This document shows positions 17,705-26,041 of a stretch of 64,000 nt of DNA, piece after piece. The notes beneath the pieces are model-generated. The model ran no database searches, was not told the DNA's origin, and was given only the letters and a program-made list of their open reading frames with translations. This DNA comes from Nonomuraea aurantiaca. GTDB taxonomy: Bacteria; Actinomycetota; Actinomycetes; Streptosporangiales; Streptosporangiaceae. The stretch is taken from the NCBI RefSeq assembly GCF_020215705.1, contig NZ_JAIWNB010000007.1:186001-250000 (forward strand). The letters are read 5' to 3'. Numbering within the stretch: position 1 is the first letter of the stretch; every line of letters starts with the position of its first letter. Both the position numbers and the translations under genes were made by a program.

Positions 17705-18369
17705 GCCGGGCGCGGATCCTGGACAGCGCCGACGAGGCGGTCAGCGGCATCGAGGACGGCAGCACTGTCCTCGTCGGTGGTTTCGGCCTGGCCGGGATGC
17801 CGTTCGACCTCATCGACGCGCTGATCCGGCAGGGCGCCAAGGAGCTCACCGTCGTGTCCAACAACGCCGGCAACGGCGAGGTGGGGCTGGCCGCGCTGCT
17901 CCAGGCCGGCCGCGTACGGAAGGTGATCTGCTCCTTCCCGCGGCAGACCGACTCGCACGTCTTCGACGGGCTCTACCGCGCCGGGAAGATCGAGCTTGAG
18001 GTCGTGCCCCAGGGCAACCTCGCCGAGCGGATACGCGCCGCCGGCGCGGGCATCGGCGCGTTCTACTGCCCGACCGGCGCGGGCACCTCGCTGGCCGAAG
18101 GCAAGGAGACCCGGACCATCGACGGCCGCGTCCACGTCCTGGAATATCCGATCAAGGGGGATGTCGCGCTGATCAGCGCCCATCGCGCCGACACGATGGG
18201 CAACCTCGTCTACCGCAAGACCGCCCGCAACTTCGGCCCCATCATGGCCACCGCCGCCGCGACAACGATCGCGCAGGTACGCGAGGTCGTCCCCGTCGGA
18301 GGTCTCGACCCCGAGGCCGTGGTCACCCCCGGCATCTACGTTCACCGAATCGTCCAGGAAGCGTGTTGA
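17701..18369 (+). CDS. pcaI: 3-oxoacid/3-oxoadipate CoA transferase, subunit A
   Basis: 222 residues starting at GTG 17701, overlapping the thiolase stop in GTGA. Sequence is typical of family I CoA-transferase alpha subunits: GSTVLVGGFGLAGMPFDLI near the N-terminus (the GGFG CoA/oxyanion element), KELTVVSNNAGNGEVGLAAL, and GIGAFYCPTGAGTSLAEGKE. It would pair with the next gene's product to move CoA from succinyl-CoA to beta-ketoadipate (or acetoacetate). The operon thiolase-A-B with a LysR regulator favours the ketoadipate assignment over acetoacetate. Confidence 0.82.
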   Translation: MSRARILDSADEAVSGIEDGSTVLVGGFGLAGMPFDLIDALIRQGAKELTVVSNNAGNGEVGLAALLQAGRVRKVICSFPRQTDSHVFDGLYRAGKIELEVVPQGNLAERIRAAGAGIGAFYCPTGAGTSLAEGKETRTIDGRVHVLEYPIKGDVALISAHRADTMGNLVYRKTARNFGPIMATAAATTIAQVREVVPVGGLDPEAVVTPGIYVHRIVQEAC

Positions 18370-18371
18370 TC

Positions 18372-18989
18372 ATGCCCCTGTCCACCGACGAACTCGCCGC
18401 GATCGTCGCCCGCGACATCCCGCCCGGCTCCTACGTCAACCTCGGCATCGGGCAGCCCACCAAGGTCGCCGACCATCTTCCCCGCGACTCCGGGGTCGTC
18501 CTGCACACCGAGAACGGCATGCTCAACATGGGCCCCGCGGCGACCGGCGACCAGATCGACCCGGACCTCATCAACGCCGGCAAGGTCCCGGTGACCGAAC
18601 TCCCCGGCGCGTCCTACTTCCACCACGCCGACTCCTTCGCCATGATGCGCGGCGGCCACCTCGACGTGTGCGTGCTGGGCGCCTTCCAGGTCTCGGTCAC
18701 CGGCGACCTGGCCAACTGGCACACGGGCAAGCCCGGCGACATCCCCGCCGTCGGCGGCGCGATGGACCTGGCGATCGGCGCCAAGCAGGTCTTCGTGATG
18801 ATGACGCTCTTCGACAAGCAGGGCCGGTCGAAGCTGGTGCCCACCTGCACCTATCCGCTGACGGGCATCGGCTGCGTCAGCCGCGTCTACACCGACGTCG
18901 CCGTCATCGATGTCGGCCCGGGCGGGGCGACGGTGCGGGAGACCTTCGGGATCACGGCCGACGAGCTCCGCGACAGGCTGGCCGTTTGA
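18372..18989 (+). CDS. pcaJ: 3-oxoacid/3-oxoadipate CoA transferase, subunit B
   Basis: 205 residues from ATG 18372, placed there because AGGAAG ends 9 nt upstream; in-frame GTG 18363 and TTG 18366 are less well spaced. The catalytic glutamate is Glu47 in HTENGMLNMGP, the residue that forms the glutamyl-CoA thioester in this family. GSYVNLGIGQPTKVAD and SYFHHADSFAMMRGGHLD are further family motifs. Last gene of the three-gene catabolic operon. No terminator hairpin is obvious within the next 240 bp. Confidence 0.82.
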   Translation: MPLSTDELAAIVARDIPPGSYVNLGIGQPTKVADHLPRDSGVVLHTENGMLNMGPAATGDQIDPDLINAGKVPVTELPGASYFHHADSFAMMRGGHLDVCVLGAFQVSVTGDLANWHTGKPGDIPAVGGAMDLAIGAKQVFVMMTLFDKQGRSKLVPTCTYPLTGIGCVSRVYTDVAVIDVGPGGATVRETFGITADELRDRLAV

Positions 18990-19228
18990 GCATTCCCACC
19001 ACATCCTCATGGCCTACCGCGGGGCTGATCCGGCACTGAGTGGCCTTGCGGATCACCACTCGACCCGGCCGCTCCAGCCGTACCAGCTCCCGGTGAGCGT
19101 CGAGGTAGTCGACCGGTGCCGCGCGTGGTGGACGCGTACTCCCGATGGCACCTGCTCGGTGGGGAGCCACGTCACCGCAGCATGTGTCGCTGCCGACACG
19201 CGCGTGCGCGCATCGGCAGCGGTTTGTC
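18990..19228. other. Intergenic stretch between convergent genes
   Basis: 239 bp between the CoA-transferase operon and the convergent SDR gene. Reading frames stay open on both strands, as expected at this G+C, but I see no start with ribosome site and no family motif. It may contain the remnant of a gene; nothing can be called. Confidence 0.3.
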
Positions 19229-19978
19229 TCAGACCTGGTTGGCTCCGCCGTCGACGAACAGCTCGATGCCGGTGACGAAGCCGCTCTCCGGTGAGGCGAG
19301 GAAGGCCGCGACGGCTGCGACCTCCTCCGGCCGCCCCATCCGGCCGAGCGGGACGGTGCTGGTCAGGTGGTCCCGAAGCTGCCGGTCCTCGTCCTCGTCG
19401 GCGGCCAGGCCGGTGATTCCCGGGGTGTCGATGGGGCCGGGAGCGATGGTGTTGACCCTGATGCCCCGGCCGCTGAGCTCGTTGGCCCAGGTGCGGGAGA
19501 AGGACCGCACCGCGGCCTTGGAAGCGCCGTAGACGCCGAAGGCCTCGTTGCCCACGGAGCCCGCGGTGGATCCGGTCAGGATCACGGAGGCGCCGTCGTT
19601 GAGCAGCGGCAACGCCTTCTGCACGGTGAACAGCACGCCTTTGACGTTGCTGTCGAACGTCGCGTAATAGTGCGCTTCGGTGACTTCCTCCAGTCTGGCG
19701 AACTCCCCGCCGCCGGCATTGGCGAACAGCACATCGATACGGCGGCCCTCGTCCGCGACGGCCGCGTACAGACGGTCCAGGTCTGCCAGGTTCGCGCTGT
19801 CGGCCTGGACGCCGGTGGCGGCACCGCCGATCTCCGTGACCGCGGCATCCAGGGCGTCCTTGCGCCGGCCGGTGATGAACACCTTGGCGCCGTCGGCGGC
19901 GAACCGCCGCGCCGTGGCCAGGCCGATACCGGTGGTGCCGCCGGTGACGACGGCCGTCTTCCCGTCGAGAGATCCCAT
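19229..19978 (-). CDS. Classical short-chain dehydrogenase/reductase (SDR)
   Basis: 249 residues from ATG 19978, with GGGAG six bases upstream. All SDR elements are present: the cofactor loop TGGTTGIG (residues ~13-20), NAGG, the catalytic Ser in ILTGSTAGS, and YGASK. The C-terminal FVTGIELFVDGG is the usual classical-SDR ending. The Arg-Arg at the end of beta-strand 2 (TGRRKDAL) suggests NADP preference. It follows the alpha/beta hydrolase gene by 23 bp in the same direction, so the two are likely cotranscribed. Substrate unknown. Confidence 0.85.
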   Translation of the reverse strand: MGSLDGKTAVVTGGTTGIGLATARRFAADGAKVFITGRRKDALDAAVTEIGGAATGVQADSANLADLDRLYAAVADEGRRIDVLFANAGGGEFARLEEVTEAHYYATFDSNVKGVLFTVQKALPLLNDGASVILTGSTAGSVGNEAFGVYGASKAAVRSFSRTWANELSGRGIRVNTIAPGPIDTPGITGLAADEDEDRQLRDHLTSTVPLGRMGRPEEVAAVAAFLASPESGFVTGIELFVDGGANQV

Positions 19979-20001
19979 GATCACTCCCTGTCCTGAGAGT
20001 G

Positions 20002-20952
20002 TCAGGTCGTGCCGAGGGCCTTGCGCAGGACCTGGATGGCCTGCTCGACGGCGCCCGTGGTCGCGGCGGTCTGCCGGAGCGGGTTGAGCATCATGAAGTC
20101 GTGCAGGATGCCGTTGTAGCGCAGGCTCGTCGTACGCACCCCGGCCGCCACGAGCTTGCGCGCGTACGCCTCGCCCTCGTCCCGCAGCACGTCGTTCTCG
20201 TCCACGATCACGAACGCCTCGGGCAACCCGGTGAGGTCCTCCAGGCTCGCCCGCAGCGGCGAGGCGGTGATCTCCGCGCGCCTGTCGTGGTCCGGCAGGT
20301 ACGCGTCCCAGAACCAGGCCATGGCCTTCGCCGTCAGGAAGGGCCCGTTGGCGAACTCCCGGTAGCTGCCGGTGTCCTGGGCGGCGTCCGTGACCGGGTA
20401 GTAGAGCGACTGGTGGACGAACGTCACGTCGCCACGCTGCTTGGCCAGGATGGCCAGGGCGGCCGTCATGTTGCCGCCGACGGAGTCGCCCGCGACCGCG
20501 AGGCGTGCGGCGTCGAGCCCCTCGGAGGCCCCGTCCCGGGTGATCCAGCGGGCCGTGGCGTACGCCTGCTCGATCGCCACCGGGTAACGCGCCTCCGGCG
20601 AGCGCTCGTACTCGACGAAGACCACGGCGGCCTTCGCCCCGACGGCCAGCTCGCGGACGAGCCGGTCGTGCGTGCCGGCGTTGCCGAGGATCCAGCCGCC
20701 GCCGTGGACGTACAGGACGACGGGCAGCGTGCCGGTGGTGCCCGGCGGCTTGACGATGCGGACCCGCACGTCCCCGACCTCGGCCGGTACGGTGATCCAC
20801 TTCTCCTCGACGTCGAGCTTGTCGATCGGGGCGGCCTGGATGTCGTCCAGGACCTTCCGGGCGCCCTCGGGGCCCAGCTCGTAGAGGAACGGGGGCTTCG
20901 AGGTCGCGTCCGCGATCTCCTGCGCCGCCGGCTCCAGGATGTGCTCAGTCAT
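20002..20952 (-). CDS. HSL-family alpha/beta hydrolase (esterase)
   Basis: 316 residues. The hormone-sensitive-lipase oxyanion motif HGGGWILG comes first, then the nucleophile elbow GDSVGGN, and a C-terminal Asp (VDENDVLRDEG) and His (NGILHDFMM) complete the triad. No signal peptide; cytoplasmic. HSL-type enzymes hydrolyse short-chain esters. ATG 20952 is preceded by AAGGGGA. First gene of a probable two-gene unit with the SDR, so hydrolysis followed by oxidation/reduction of the released alcohol or ketone is possible but not shown. Confidence 0.85.
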   Translation of the reverse strand: MTEHILEPAAQEIADATSKPPFLYELGPEGARKVLDDIQAAPIDKLDVEEKWITVPAEVGDVRVRIVKPPGTTGTLPVVLYVHGGGWILGNAGTHDRLVRELAVGAKAAVVFVEYERSPEARYPVAIEQAYATARWITRDGASEGLDAARLAVAGDSVGGNMTAALAILAKQRGDVTFVHQSLYYPVTDAAQDTGSYREFANGPFLTAKAMAWFWDAYLPDHDRRAEITASPLRASLEDLTGLPEAFVIVDENDVLRDEGEAYARKLVAAGVRTTSLRYNGILHDFMMLNPLRQTAATTGAVEQAIQVLRKALGTT

Positions 20953-20985
20953 GAGACGTCCCCTTTGTCGTCATGGATGCTCGAG

Positions 20986-21018
20986 CCCCCCGGGCTGACG
21001 TACCCGCTATCCGGGGGG
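20986..21018. repeat. G/C-run inverted repeat upstream of the esterase gene
   Basis: CCCCCCGG at 20986-20993 pairs with CCGGGGGG at 21011-21018 across a 17-nt spacer, 34 bp upstream of the esterase start and in the divergent gap to the CPBP gene. It could be an operator or an mRNA leader hairpin; no regulator gene adjoins it. Confidence 0.4.
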
Positions 21019-21200
21019 GTGAACGCACGGTCATCGTGACCAGGCACAGAGCGACTGAGCCCGAGACGGCGTGGCGTCTGTCCCCCGTGCGAGCTACCCG
21101 CGAGTGTCCACTGCGCGGTGACGATTCCAGGTCGTCGGATCCCTAGCGTTCTCGGCGTAGCCGCGGCGTCCTGGTCGCGGAATCTCGCAGAGGAGTCATC

Positions 21201-22034
21201 ATGCGACTGTTGAAGCAGCTCGTGGCCGTCGCGGTGGTCGCCTTCGTCGGCAGCCTGGGCGTGGGCGCGGTGCAGGGGAACAGGTTTCTCACCCTGGTCA
21301 TCGGTGTCGCGACAGCCGTGCTCGCGGTGTTCGTGTACGCCCGGGTCGTCCGGTGGTCCGAACGCCGCGAGCCGGTGGAGGTGGCCGCGAAAGGCGCCGC
21401 CACCGCCGTCGGCCGAGGGGTGCTGATCGGTATCGGGCTGTTCTCGGCCGTCATCGTGAACATCGCCTTCATGGGCGGCTACCGGATCGACGGGGGCGGC
21501 TCGGTGGCGGGCGCGGTCGCGCTGGTCGGCTTCATGGCCGCCGCCGCCGTGACGGAGGAGCTGCTCTTTCGCGGCATCCTGTTCCGGATCGTCGAGGAAC
21601 GTACCGGCACGTGGATGGCGCTGGTGCTGACGGCCCTGGTGTTCGGCATGTCGCACCTGTTCAACCAGCATGCCAGCCTGTGGGGCGCGCTCGCCATCGC
21701 GATCGAGGGTGGTGGCATGCTCGCCGCGGCGTACGTCGCCACCCGCACCCTGTGGGTGCCGATCGGCCTGCACTTCGGCTGGAACTTCGCCGCGGCCGGC
21801 ATCTTCAGCACCGAGGTCTCCGGCAACGGCGCGACGGAAGGGCTGCTGCACGGGGTGACGTCAGGTCCGGCCCTGCTCACCGGTGGCGACTTCGGGCCGG
21901 AGGGAAGTCCGTACTCGGTCGCCTTCTGTGTGCTGATGACGATCGTGTTCATGTGGCTGGCCCGCCGTCGCGGCAACCTGGTCCCTCGCCGGCGCGGCGC
22001 CCGGCCCGGCACGACCGCTACGCTCTCCCAGTGA
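21201..22034 (+). CDS. CPBP-family intramembrane metalloprotease
   Basis: 277 residues with about seven membrane helices. The CPBP/Abi motifs are intact: EELLFRG (Glu119-Glu120...Arg124), FGMSHL, and HFGWN near the C-terminus. These supply the glutamates and histidines of the presumed metal site in the Rce1/CaaX-like intramembrane protease fold. GAGGAG lies ideally before ATG 21201. The stop overlaps the start of the histidine kinase gene (GTGA), so this protease is cotranscribed and translationally coupled with a two-component system. A role in processing or regulating the sensor is possible but speculative. Confidence 0.85.
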   Translation: MRLLKQLVAVAVVAFVGSLGVGAVQGNRFLTLVIGVATAVLAVFVYARVVRWSERREPVEVAAKGAATAVGRGVLIGIGLFSAVIVNIAFMGGYRIDGGGSVAGAVALVGFMAAAAVTEELLFRGILFRIVEERTGTWMALVLTALVFGMSHLFNQHASLWGALAIAIEGGGMLAAAYVATRTLWVPIGLHFGWNFAAAGIFSTEVSGNGATEGLLHGVTSGPALLTGGDFGPEGSPYSVAFCVLMTIVFMWLARRRGNLVPRRRGARPGTTATLSQ

Positions 22035-23185
22035 TCGGTCTCCATCGGGTCCCGGATCTGTGGCGGCGGTGTGACGTCACGGTCCGGGATTCTCCGTTGG
22101 CGCTGCTGTTGGCCGTCACGTCGTTCCTGCCGGCGTTGCAGAGTGCCGGGACGCAGGTGGGCGACGTGCCGCTCCGCCCCTTCGACGCGCTGGCCGTCGT
22201 GGCGGTCGCCCTCCAGAGCCTTCCACTGGCCGTGCGCCGACGGTGGCCGGCCGTCTGCCTCGTCCTGGTATCGCTCGGCTTCGCACTCGACCAGCTGCGC
22301 GGCTACCACGCGCCGGCGGGTACCGGGCTGCCCATCGCGCTGATGAGCGCGGGCGCGCATCTGGAGCGTCACCGTCGCGTCCTCGCGGCCCTCCTCTCCG
22401 TGGCGTACGTTCCGCTGGCGGTGGCGCTCGACCGGCCCGGCGGGACCGAGAGGCCGGAAGGATTCGTGCTGTTCTACCTGACGCTGGTCCTCGCCTGGGG
22501 CGCCGGGGCCTGGCTGCGCTCCAGCCGGGCCGCCGAGGCCGAGCTCCGCCGCCACGTCGCCGAGGCCACTCGCGCCGCCGAGCGGACCCGGATCGCCCGC
22601 GAGCTCCACGACGTCGTGACTCACCACGTGACGGCGATGGTCGTACAGGCCGAGGCGGCACGCTACCTGACCGCCGTACCCGATCGCCTCGACGCGACCC
22701 TGAGCGCCGTCACCGACACCGGCCGGCGGGCCATCGCCGACCTGCGGCACCTGCTCGACCTGCTCAACCCCGGCCACGACACCGACGTCAGGACGCCGTC
22801 CGTCGTCGAACTTCACACGCTCGTGGAGCAGACGCGTCAGGCCGGGCAGCCGGTGGAGTTCACCGAGGAGGGCCGGCCGGCGGAGTCGGCCGGCAGCGCC
22901 GAGTTCGTGACCTACAGGGTCGTGCAGGAGGCTCTGACGAACGCCCTCAAATACGCCCACGGCAGCCGCACCGTGGTCCGCGTGCGCTATGGCCAGAAGG
23001 AGATCAGCGTGGAGGTCAGCACCGACGGCTCCGGCTCACGGAGCGGCTCTCCGGGGGGAAGCGGGAGGGGTCTTGCCGGGCTCCGCGAGCGGGTCGACGC
23101 CCTGGGGGGCGAGTTCAGCACGGACCGGTCGGCGGGCGGTGGCTTCGTCGTGCGGGCCCGCGTCCCCGCGGGGAGCCCGTCGTGA
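22031..23185 (+). CDS. NarL-type sensor histidine kinase
   Basis: 384 residues from GTG 22031, overlapping the protease stop. About four to five N-terminal membrane helices (residues ~15-160) with no large extracellular domain, then a HisKA_3 dimerisation helix with phospho-acceptor His193 in RIARELHDVVTHHVTAMV. The C-terminal ATPase shows VVQEALTNALKYAH (N box) and GRGLAGLRERVDALGG (G box). This is the membrane-intrinsic sensor type paired with NarL/LuxR response regulators. It overlaps the regulator gene by 4 bases (GTGA). Signal unknown; the intramembrane sensing layout is often linked to envelope stress. Confidence 0.88.
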   Translation: MIGLHRVPDLWRRCDVTVRDSPLALLLAVTSFLPALQSAGTQVGDVPLRPFDALAVVAVALQSLPLAVRRRWPAVCLVLVSLGFALDQLRGYHAPAGTGLPIALMSAGAHLERHRRVLAALLSVAYVPLAVALDRPGGTERPEGFVLFYLTLVLAWGAGAWLRSSRAAEAELRRHVAEATRAAERTRIARELHDVVTHHVTAMVVQAEAARYLTAVPDRLDATLSAVTDTGRRAIADLRHLLDLLNPGHDTDVRTPSVVELHTLVEQTRQAGQPVEFTEEGRPAESAGSAEFVTYRVVQEALTNALKYAHGSRTVVRVRYGQKEISVEVSTDGSGSRSGSPGGSGRGLAGLRERVDALGGEFSTDRSAGGGFVVRARVPAGSPS

Positions 23186-23841
23186 GCGCGCCGGTTCGGG
23201 TCCTGATCTGCGACGACCAAGCGCTGATCCGTACCGGGTTCGCGACGATCATCGGTGCGCAGCCCGACCTCGAGGTGGTGGGGGAGTGCGGGGACGGCCG
23301 CGCCGCGGTCGAGCTCGCCCGCCGGCTGAAGCCGGACATGGTGGTGATGGATGTACGGATGCCGGTGCTCGACGGGATCGAGGCGACCCGCCTGCTGGCC
23401 GGCGCCGGGGTGGCGGATCCGGTCAAGGTGCTCGTGGTGACCACGTTCAACCTGGACGAGTACGTGTACGAGGCGCTGCGCGCGGGCGCCAGCGGGTTCC
23501 TGCTCAAGGACGCCCCACCGGCGCAGCTGCTGAACGGCATCCGCACCGTCGCGACGGGCGCCGCGCTGCTGGCCCCCGAGGTGACGCGGCGGCTCGTCGG
23601 CAGGTACGCGTCGAGGATCCGTCCCGCCGAGGACACCCCGGACGGCATCGCGCTGACCCCGCGCGAACTGGAGGTGCTGCGCCTCATCGCCGACGGCCTG
23701 TCCAACAGCGAGATCGCCGCGACCTTGGTGATCAGCCAGGAAACCGTCAAGACGTACGTGTCGCGTATCCTCACCAAACTCGACCTGCGTGACCGCGTGC
23801 AGGCCGTGGTCTACGCCTACCGCAGGGGCTTGGTGACCTGA
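23182..23841 (+). CDS. NarL/LuxR-type response regulator
   Basis: 219 residues. Receiver domain with phospho-acceptor Asp57 in MVVMDVRMP, the Thr (VVTTFN) and Lys (FLLKDAPP) of the switch. The C-terminal LuxR-type helix-turn-helix reads LTPRELEVLRLIADGLSNSEIA and TVKTYVSRILTKL in sequence. Third gene of the coupled protease-kinase-regulator unit. DNA target unknown; no obvious direct or inverted repeat of LuxR type is seen upstream of the operon. Confidence 0.9.
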   Translation: MSAPVRVLICDDQALIRTGFATIIGAQPDLEVVGECGDGRAAVELARRLKPDMVVMDVRMPVLDGIEATRLLAGAGVADPVKVLVVTTFNLDEYVYEALRAGASGFLLKDAPPAQLLNGIRTVATGAALLAPEVTRRLVGRYASRIRPAEDTPDGIALTPRELEVLRLIADGLSNSEIAATLVISQETVKTYVSRILTKLDLRDRVQAVVYAYRRGLVT

Positions 23842-24068
23842 GCGCGGCCATCACGCATATGACGATGAACGAATATAAACAGTTGTGCATTTCGCTTAAC
23901 GAAAAGGCCGTCAAATATGAACGCGGTCGCGGCCATGTACCTGGCGATCCGGGCGGAGCCCTCGGGCCGCCCGAAGGTCACCCTGGCCAGGACAGGCGAC
24001 CATTCGCGCTGGTTGACCGCCAGGTAAGCGATCTTCTTCCGCCAAGGTCTACGGCGTCCAGGGCGTGA
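23842..24068. other. Intergenic region, AT-rich at its left end
   Basis: The first ~80 bases are unusually AT-rich for this genome and include the dyad TTTCG-CTTAA-CGAAA (about 23888-23902). A 36-codon frame beginning ATG 23917 encodes nothing recognisable and has no ribosome site. No gene is called. Confidence 0.3.
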
Positions 24069-24157
24069 CCGTCGCTCGGCCCTCGTCCGCTGCCCAAGTA
24101 CGGGCGGAGGTCACCATTGTTCGACCCTCGTCCGCTCCCCGGTACGGGCGGAGGTCA
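24069..24157. repeat. Degenerate 44/45-bp tandem duplication at the 3' end of the Gfo/Idh/MocA gene
   Basis: Read on the minus strand, 24157-24114 and 24113-24069 are two adjacent copies beginning TGACCTCCGCCCGTAC, differing at about nine positions including one single-base indel. The stop codon of the Gfo/Idh/MocA gene is the first three bases of the second copy. The duplication therefore defines the present C-terminus of that protein. Confidence 0.7.
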
Positions 24158-25097
24158 GCGCTGCCTCCAGCATCGCGACGCTGTGCGCGTTGTCGGCGGC
24201 GGGCGAGGTCGGCTCACCGGTGCCCGCCACGGCGTCGACGAACGCGCGCAGCACCCCGGCCCGCTCGAACAGCGGCAGCTCGGTCACCTCGACCGCGCGT
24301 ACGTTCCCGGCCGCGTCGGTGATCGACACGGCCCGGTGGTCGTCCGGCGCGGCCCCCCACGTCAGCAGCCCCTCGTCGCCGGAGATCCGCCACACGCCGG
24401 GCCACGGCGTCTGCGGGCCGACCCCCTGGCTGGACAGGACGTAGTCGATCGTGAGCCCGCCGTCCAGCTCGACGATGAGGCTGGCCCCGGGGGTGCGGTC
24501 CTGGGCCGAGCGTACGGGCGTGACCGGCACGCAGGTGATCGCCACCCCCTCCCGCCCGAACAGGTACCGCATCAGGTCGAAGTGGTGGATGGCCAGCTCG
24601 ACCAGGGAGTTGGCGTCGCGGACACCGGCGTGGTCGCGGTGCCATTCGAGCGAGACCCGGCGGACGGCGCCGACGGCTCGCCGGTCGAGCAGGTCGTGGA
24701 CGACCGGGGCGCCGGGGAAGATCCGGTAGTTCTGGTCGATGCCGAAGACCAGGCCCTTTCGTTCGGCGAGGCCGGCGAGCTCCCTGGCGGTCGCGGCGTC
24801 CAGGGTGAACGGCTTCTCCAGCAGCAGATGCGCGCCGGCCTCCAGGACCTGCCGGGCGACGGCCGCGTGCGCGCCGATCGCGACCGGCGCGATAGCGGCC
24901 ACGGCACCGGTGGCCTGCAGCGCCTCCTCAACGGTGGCGAACACGTTGTCGCGGCCGGTCTTGGCGGTGAACGCGGCTCGTGCCTCGGGGGAGGCGTCCA
25001 CCCAGCCGGTCACCTGGACGTCGGGGAGCTGCGGGAGGATCTTCGCGGCCCAGTCGAGCCCCCAGGGGCCCAGGCCGATCTGGATCAGGTCGGTCAT
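24111..25097 (-). CDS. Gfo/Idh/MocA-family oxidoreductase
   Basis: 328 residues from ATG 25097, overlapping the ThuA-like stop (ATGA). The N-terminal Rossmann fold begins with IQIGLGPWGLDWA, a shifted version of the GxGxxG loop. EKPFTLDAATA is the conserved EKP motif whose lysine contacts substrate. The C-terminal dimerisation domain follows (VELAIHHFDLMRYLFG, with the His of the active site). Such NAD(P)-dependent enzymes oxidise or reduce sugars, inositols and related polyols. With ThuA-like and ROK neighbours, a sugar derivative is the likely substrate. The last codons lie in a tandem duplication. Confidence 0.85.
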   Translation of the reverse strand: MTDLIQIGLGPWGLDWAAKILPQLPDVQVTGWVDASPEARAAFTAKTGRDNVFATVEEALQATGAVAAIAPVAIGAHAAVARQVLEAGAHLLLEKPFTLDAATARELAGLAERKGLVFGIDQNYRIFPGAPVVHDLLDRRAVGAVRRVSLEWHRDHAGVRDANSLVELAIHHFDLMRYLFGREGVAITCVPVTPVRSAQDRTPGASLIVELDGGLTIDYVLSSQGVGPQTPWPGVWRISGDEGLLTWGAAPDDHRAVSITDAAGNVRAVEVTELPLFERAGVLRAFVDAVAGTGEPTSPAADNAHSVAMLEAALTSARTGERTRVEQW

Positions 25098-25828
25098 GCC
25101 TCGGCCCACCAGTTCCGCGGCCATTCGCCCTTCCTGGTGATCTTCGGCTGGGGCTGGGCGGGCGGTGTCGCCCACTGGACCGCGTTGGCCAGCACGCGCC
25201 TGATCTCGGGCTGGAAGTAGATCGGGGACTCCTCGTGGCCGGGGGCGAAGAAGAAGATCCGGCCCTTGCCCCGCTGCCATGCGCAGCCGCTGCGCAGCAC
25301 CTCGCCGCCCTCGTACGAGCTGATGAAGACGAGCTCGTCCGGCTCGGGGATGTCGAGCGGCTCGCCGTACATCTCGCCCTTGGGGATGACGACCGGGTTG
25401 GGGACGCCGCGGACGATGTCGTGGCCGGGCAGGATCGTCCAGAGCAGCTCACTGTCGTCGTGCCGCCAGCTGGCGATCTTGCAGGAGGTGCCCAGCAGGG
25501 TCTGGGCGACCTTCGACTCGATGGCGGAGTGCAGGATGAGCAGGCCCATGCCGTCGAGCACCCGCCGCCTGACCCGCTCGACGACCTCGTCACTGACCTC
25601 GTTGTGCTTGAGGTGGCCCCACCAGAGCAGGACGTCGGTGTCGTCGAGTACGGCCTGGGTCAGACCGTGCTCGGGCTCCTCCTGGAGCGCGACGCGTACA
25701 TGTGCCTCGGGGCCGAGGTGTTCGGCCAGCGCCTGCCCGAGCACGACGTGCAGCCCGTCGGGATACACCGACGAGACGCTGGGATACGTCCGCTCCTCAT
25801 AGAACTCGTTCCACACGGTCACGTTCAT
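25094..25828 (-). CDS. ThuA-like trehalose-utilisation family protein
   Basis: 244 residues from ATG 25828 (MNVTVWNEFYEE); an upstream in-frame ATG would add 17 residues without a better ribosome site. It has the glutamine-amidotransferase-like ThuA fold: LLWWGHLKHNEVSDEVVERV, GMGLLILHSA, and the C-terminal GRIFFFAPGHEESPIY with the conserved Gly-His. In Rhizobiaceae ThuA works with the Gfo-type ThuB on oxidised disaccharides. Here too it is translationally coupled to a Gfo/Idh/MocA gene, and a divergent ROK gene lies next to it. It probably handles a keto-sugar intermediate. Confidence 0.8.
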   Translation of the reverse strand: MNVTVWNEFYEERTYPSVSSVYPDGLHVVLGQALAEHLGPEAHVRVALQEEPEHGLTQAVLDDTDVLLWWGHLKHNEVSDEVVERVRRRVLDGMGLLILHSAIESKVAQTLLGTSCKIASWRHDDSELLWTILPGHDIVRGVPNPVVIPKGEMYGEPLDIPEPDELVFISSYEGGEVLRSGCAWQRGKGRIFFFAPGHEESPIYFQPEIRRVLANAVQWATPPAQPQPKITRKGEWPRNWWAEA

Positions 25829-25871
25829 TCGTTCGCGCACCCATCCGATGTTTCTGTGAGTCTGCCTCTCT

Positions 25872-25892
25872 ATATGCAAGGCTTCTGCATAT
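25872..25892. promoter_or_regulatory. Inverted repeat ATATGCA-N7-TGCATAT, candidate ROK operator
   Basis: Perfect 7-bp arms separated by 7 bases, 44 bp upstream of the ThuA-like start and in the gap to the divergent ROK repressor gene. It is AT-rich, as known operators of ROK repressors such as NagC/Mlc tend to be. Binding by the local ROK protein is inference from position. Confidence 0.5.
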
Positions 25893-25942
25893 TAAGATGG
25901 GGTGACTCTCGGCACAACGCCTGGCCTCCAGCAAGGTAAAAG

Positions 25943-25959
25943 GTCTCACATCGTGAGAC
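25943..25959. promoter_or_regulatory. Inverted repeat GTCTCAC-ATC-GTGAGAC
   Basis: Perfect 17-bp dyad in the same divergent region, with a related half site (CTTGAGAC) around 26001-26008. It may be a second operator for the ROK regulator or a site for another factor. Confidence 0.45.
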
Positions 25960-26041
25960 TTGTGCAAGTGAGTCCGCTTTCGCCATTGCGATGATCTTCA
26001 CTTGAGACATCCGATGACATAGCGAAGAAAGGTCAGGATGA

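Noticed and set aside
18952..19170. Small minus-strand frame between the CoA transferase and SDR genes
   Set aside because: No ribosome site, no recognisable family, and it overlaps the end of the CoA transferase gene.
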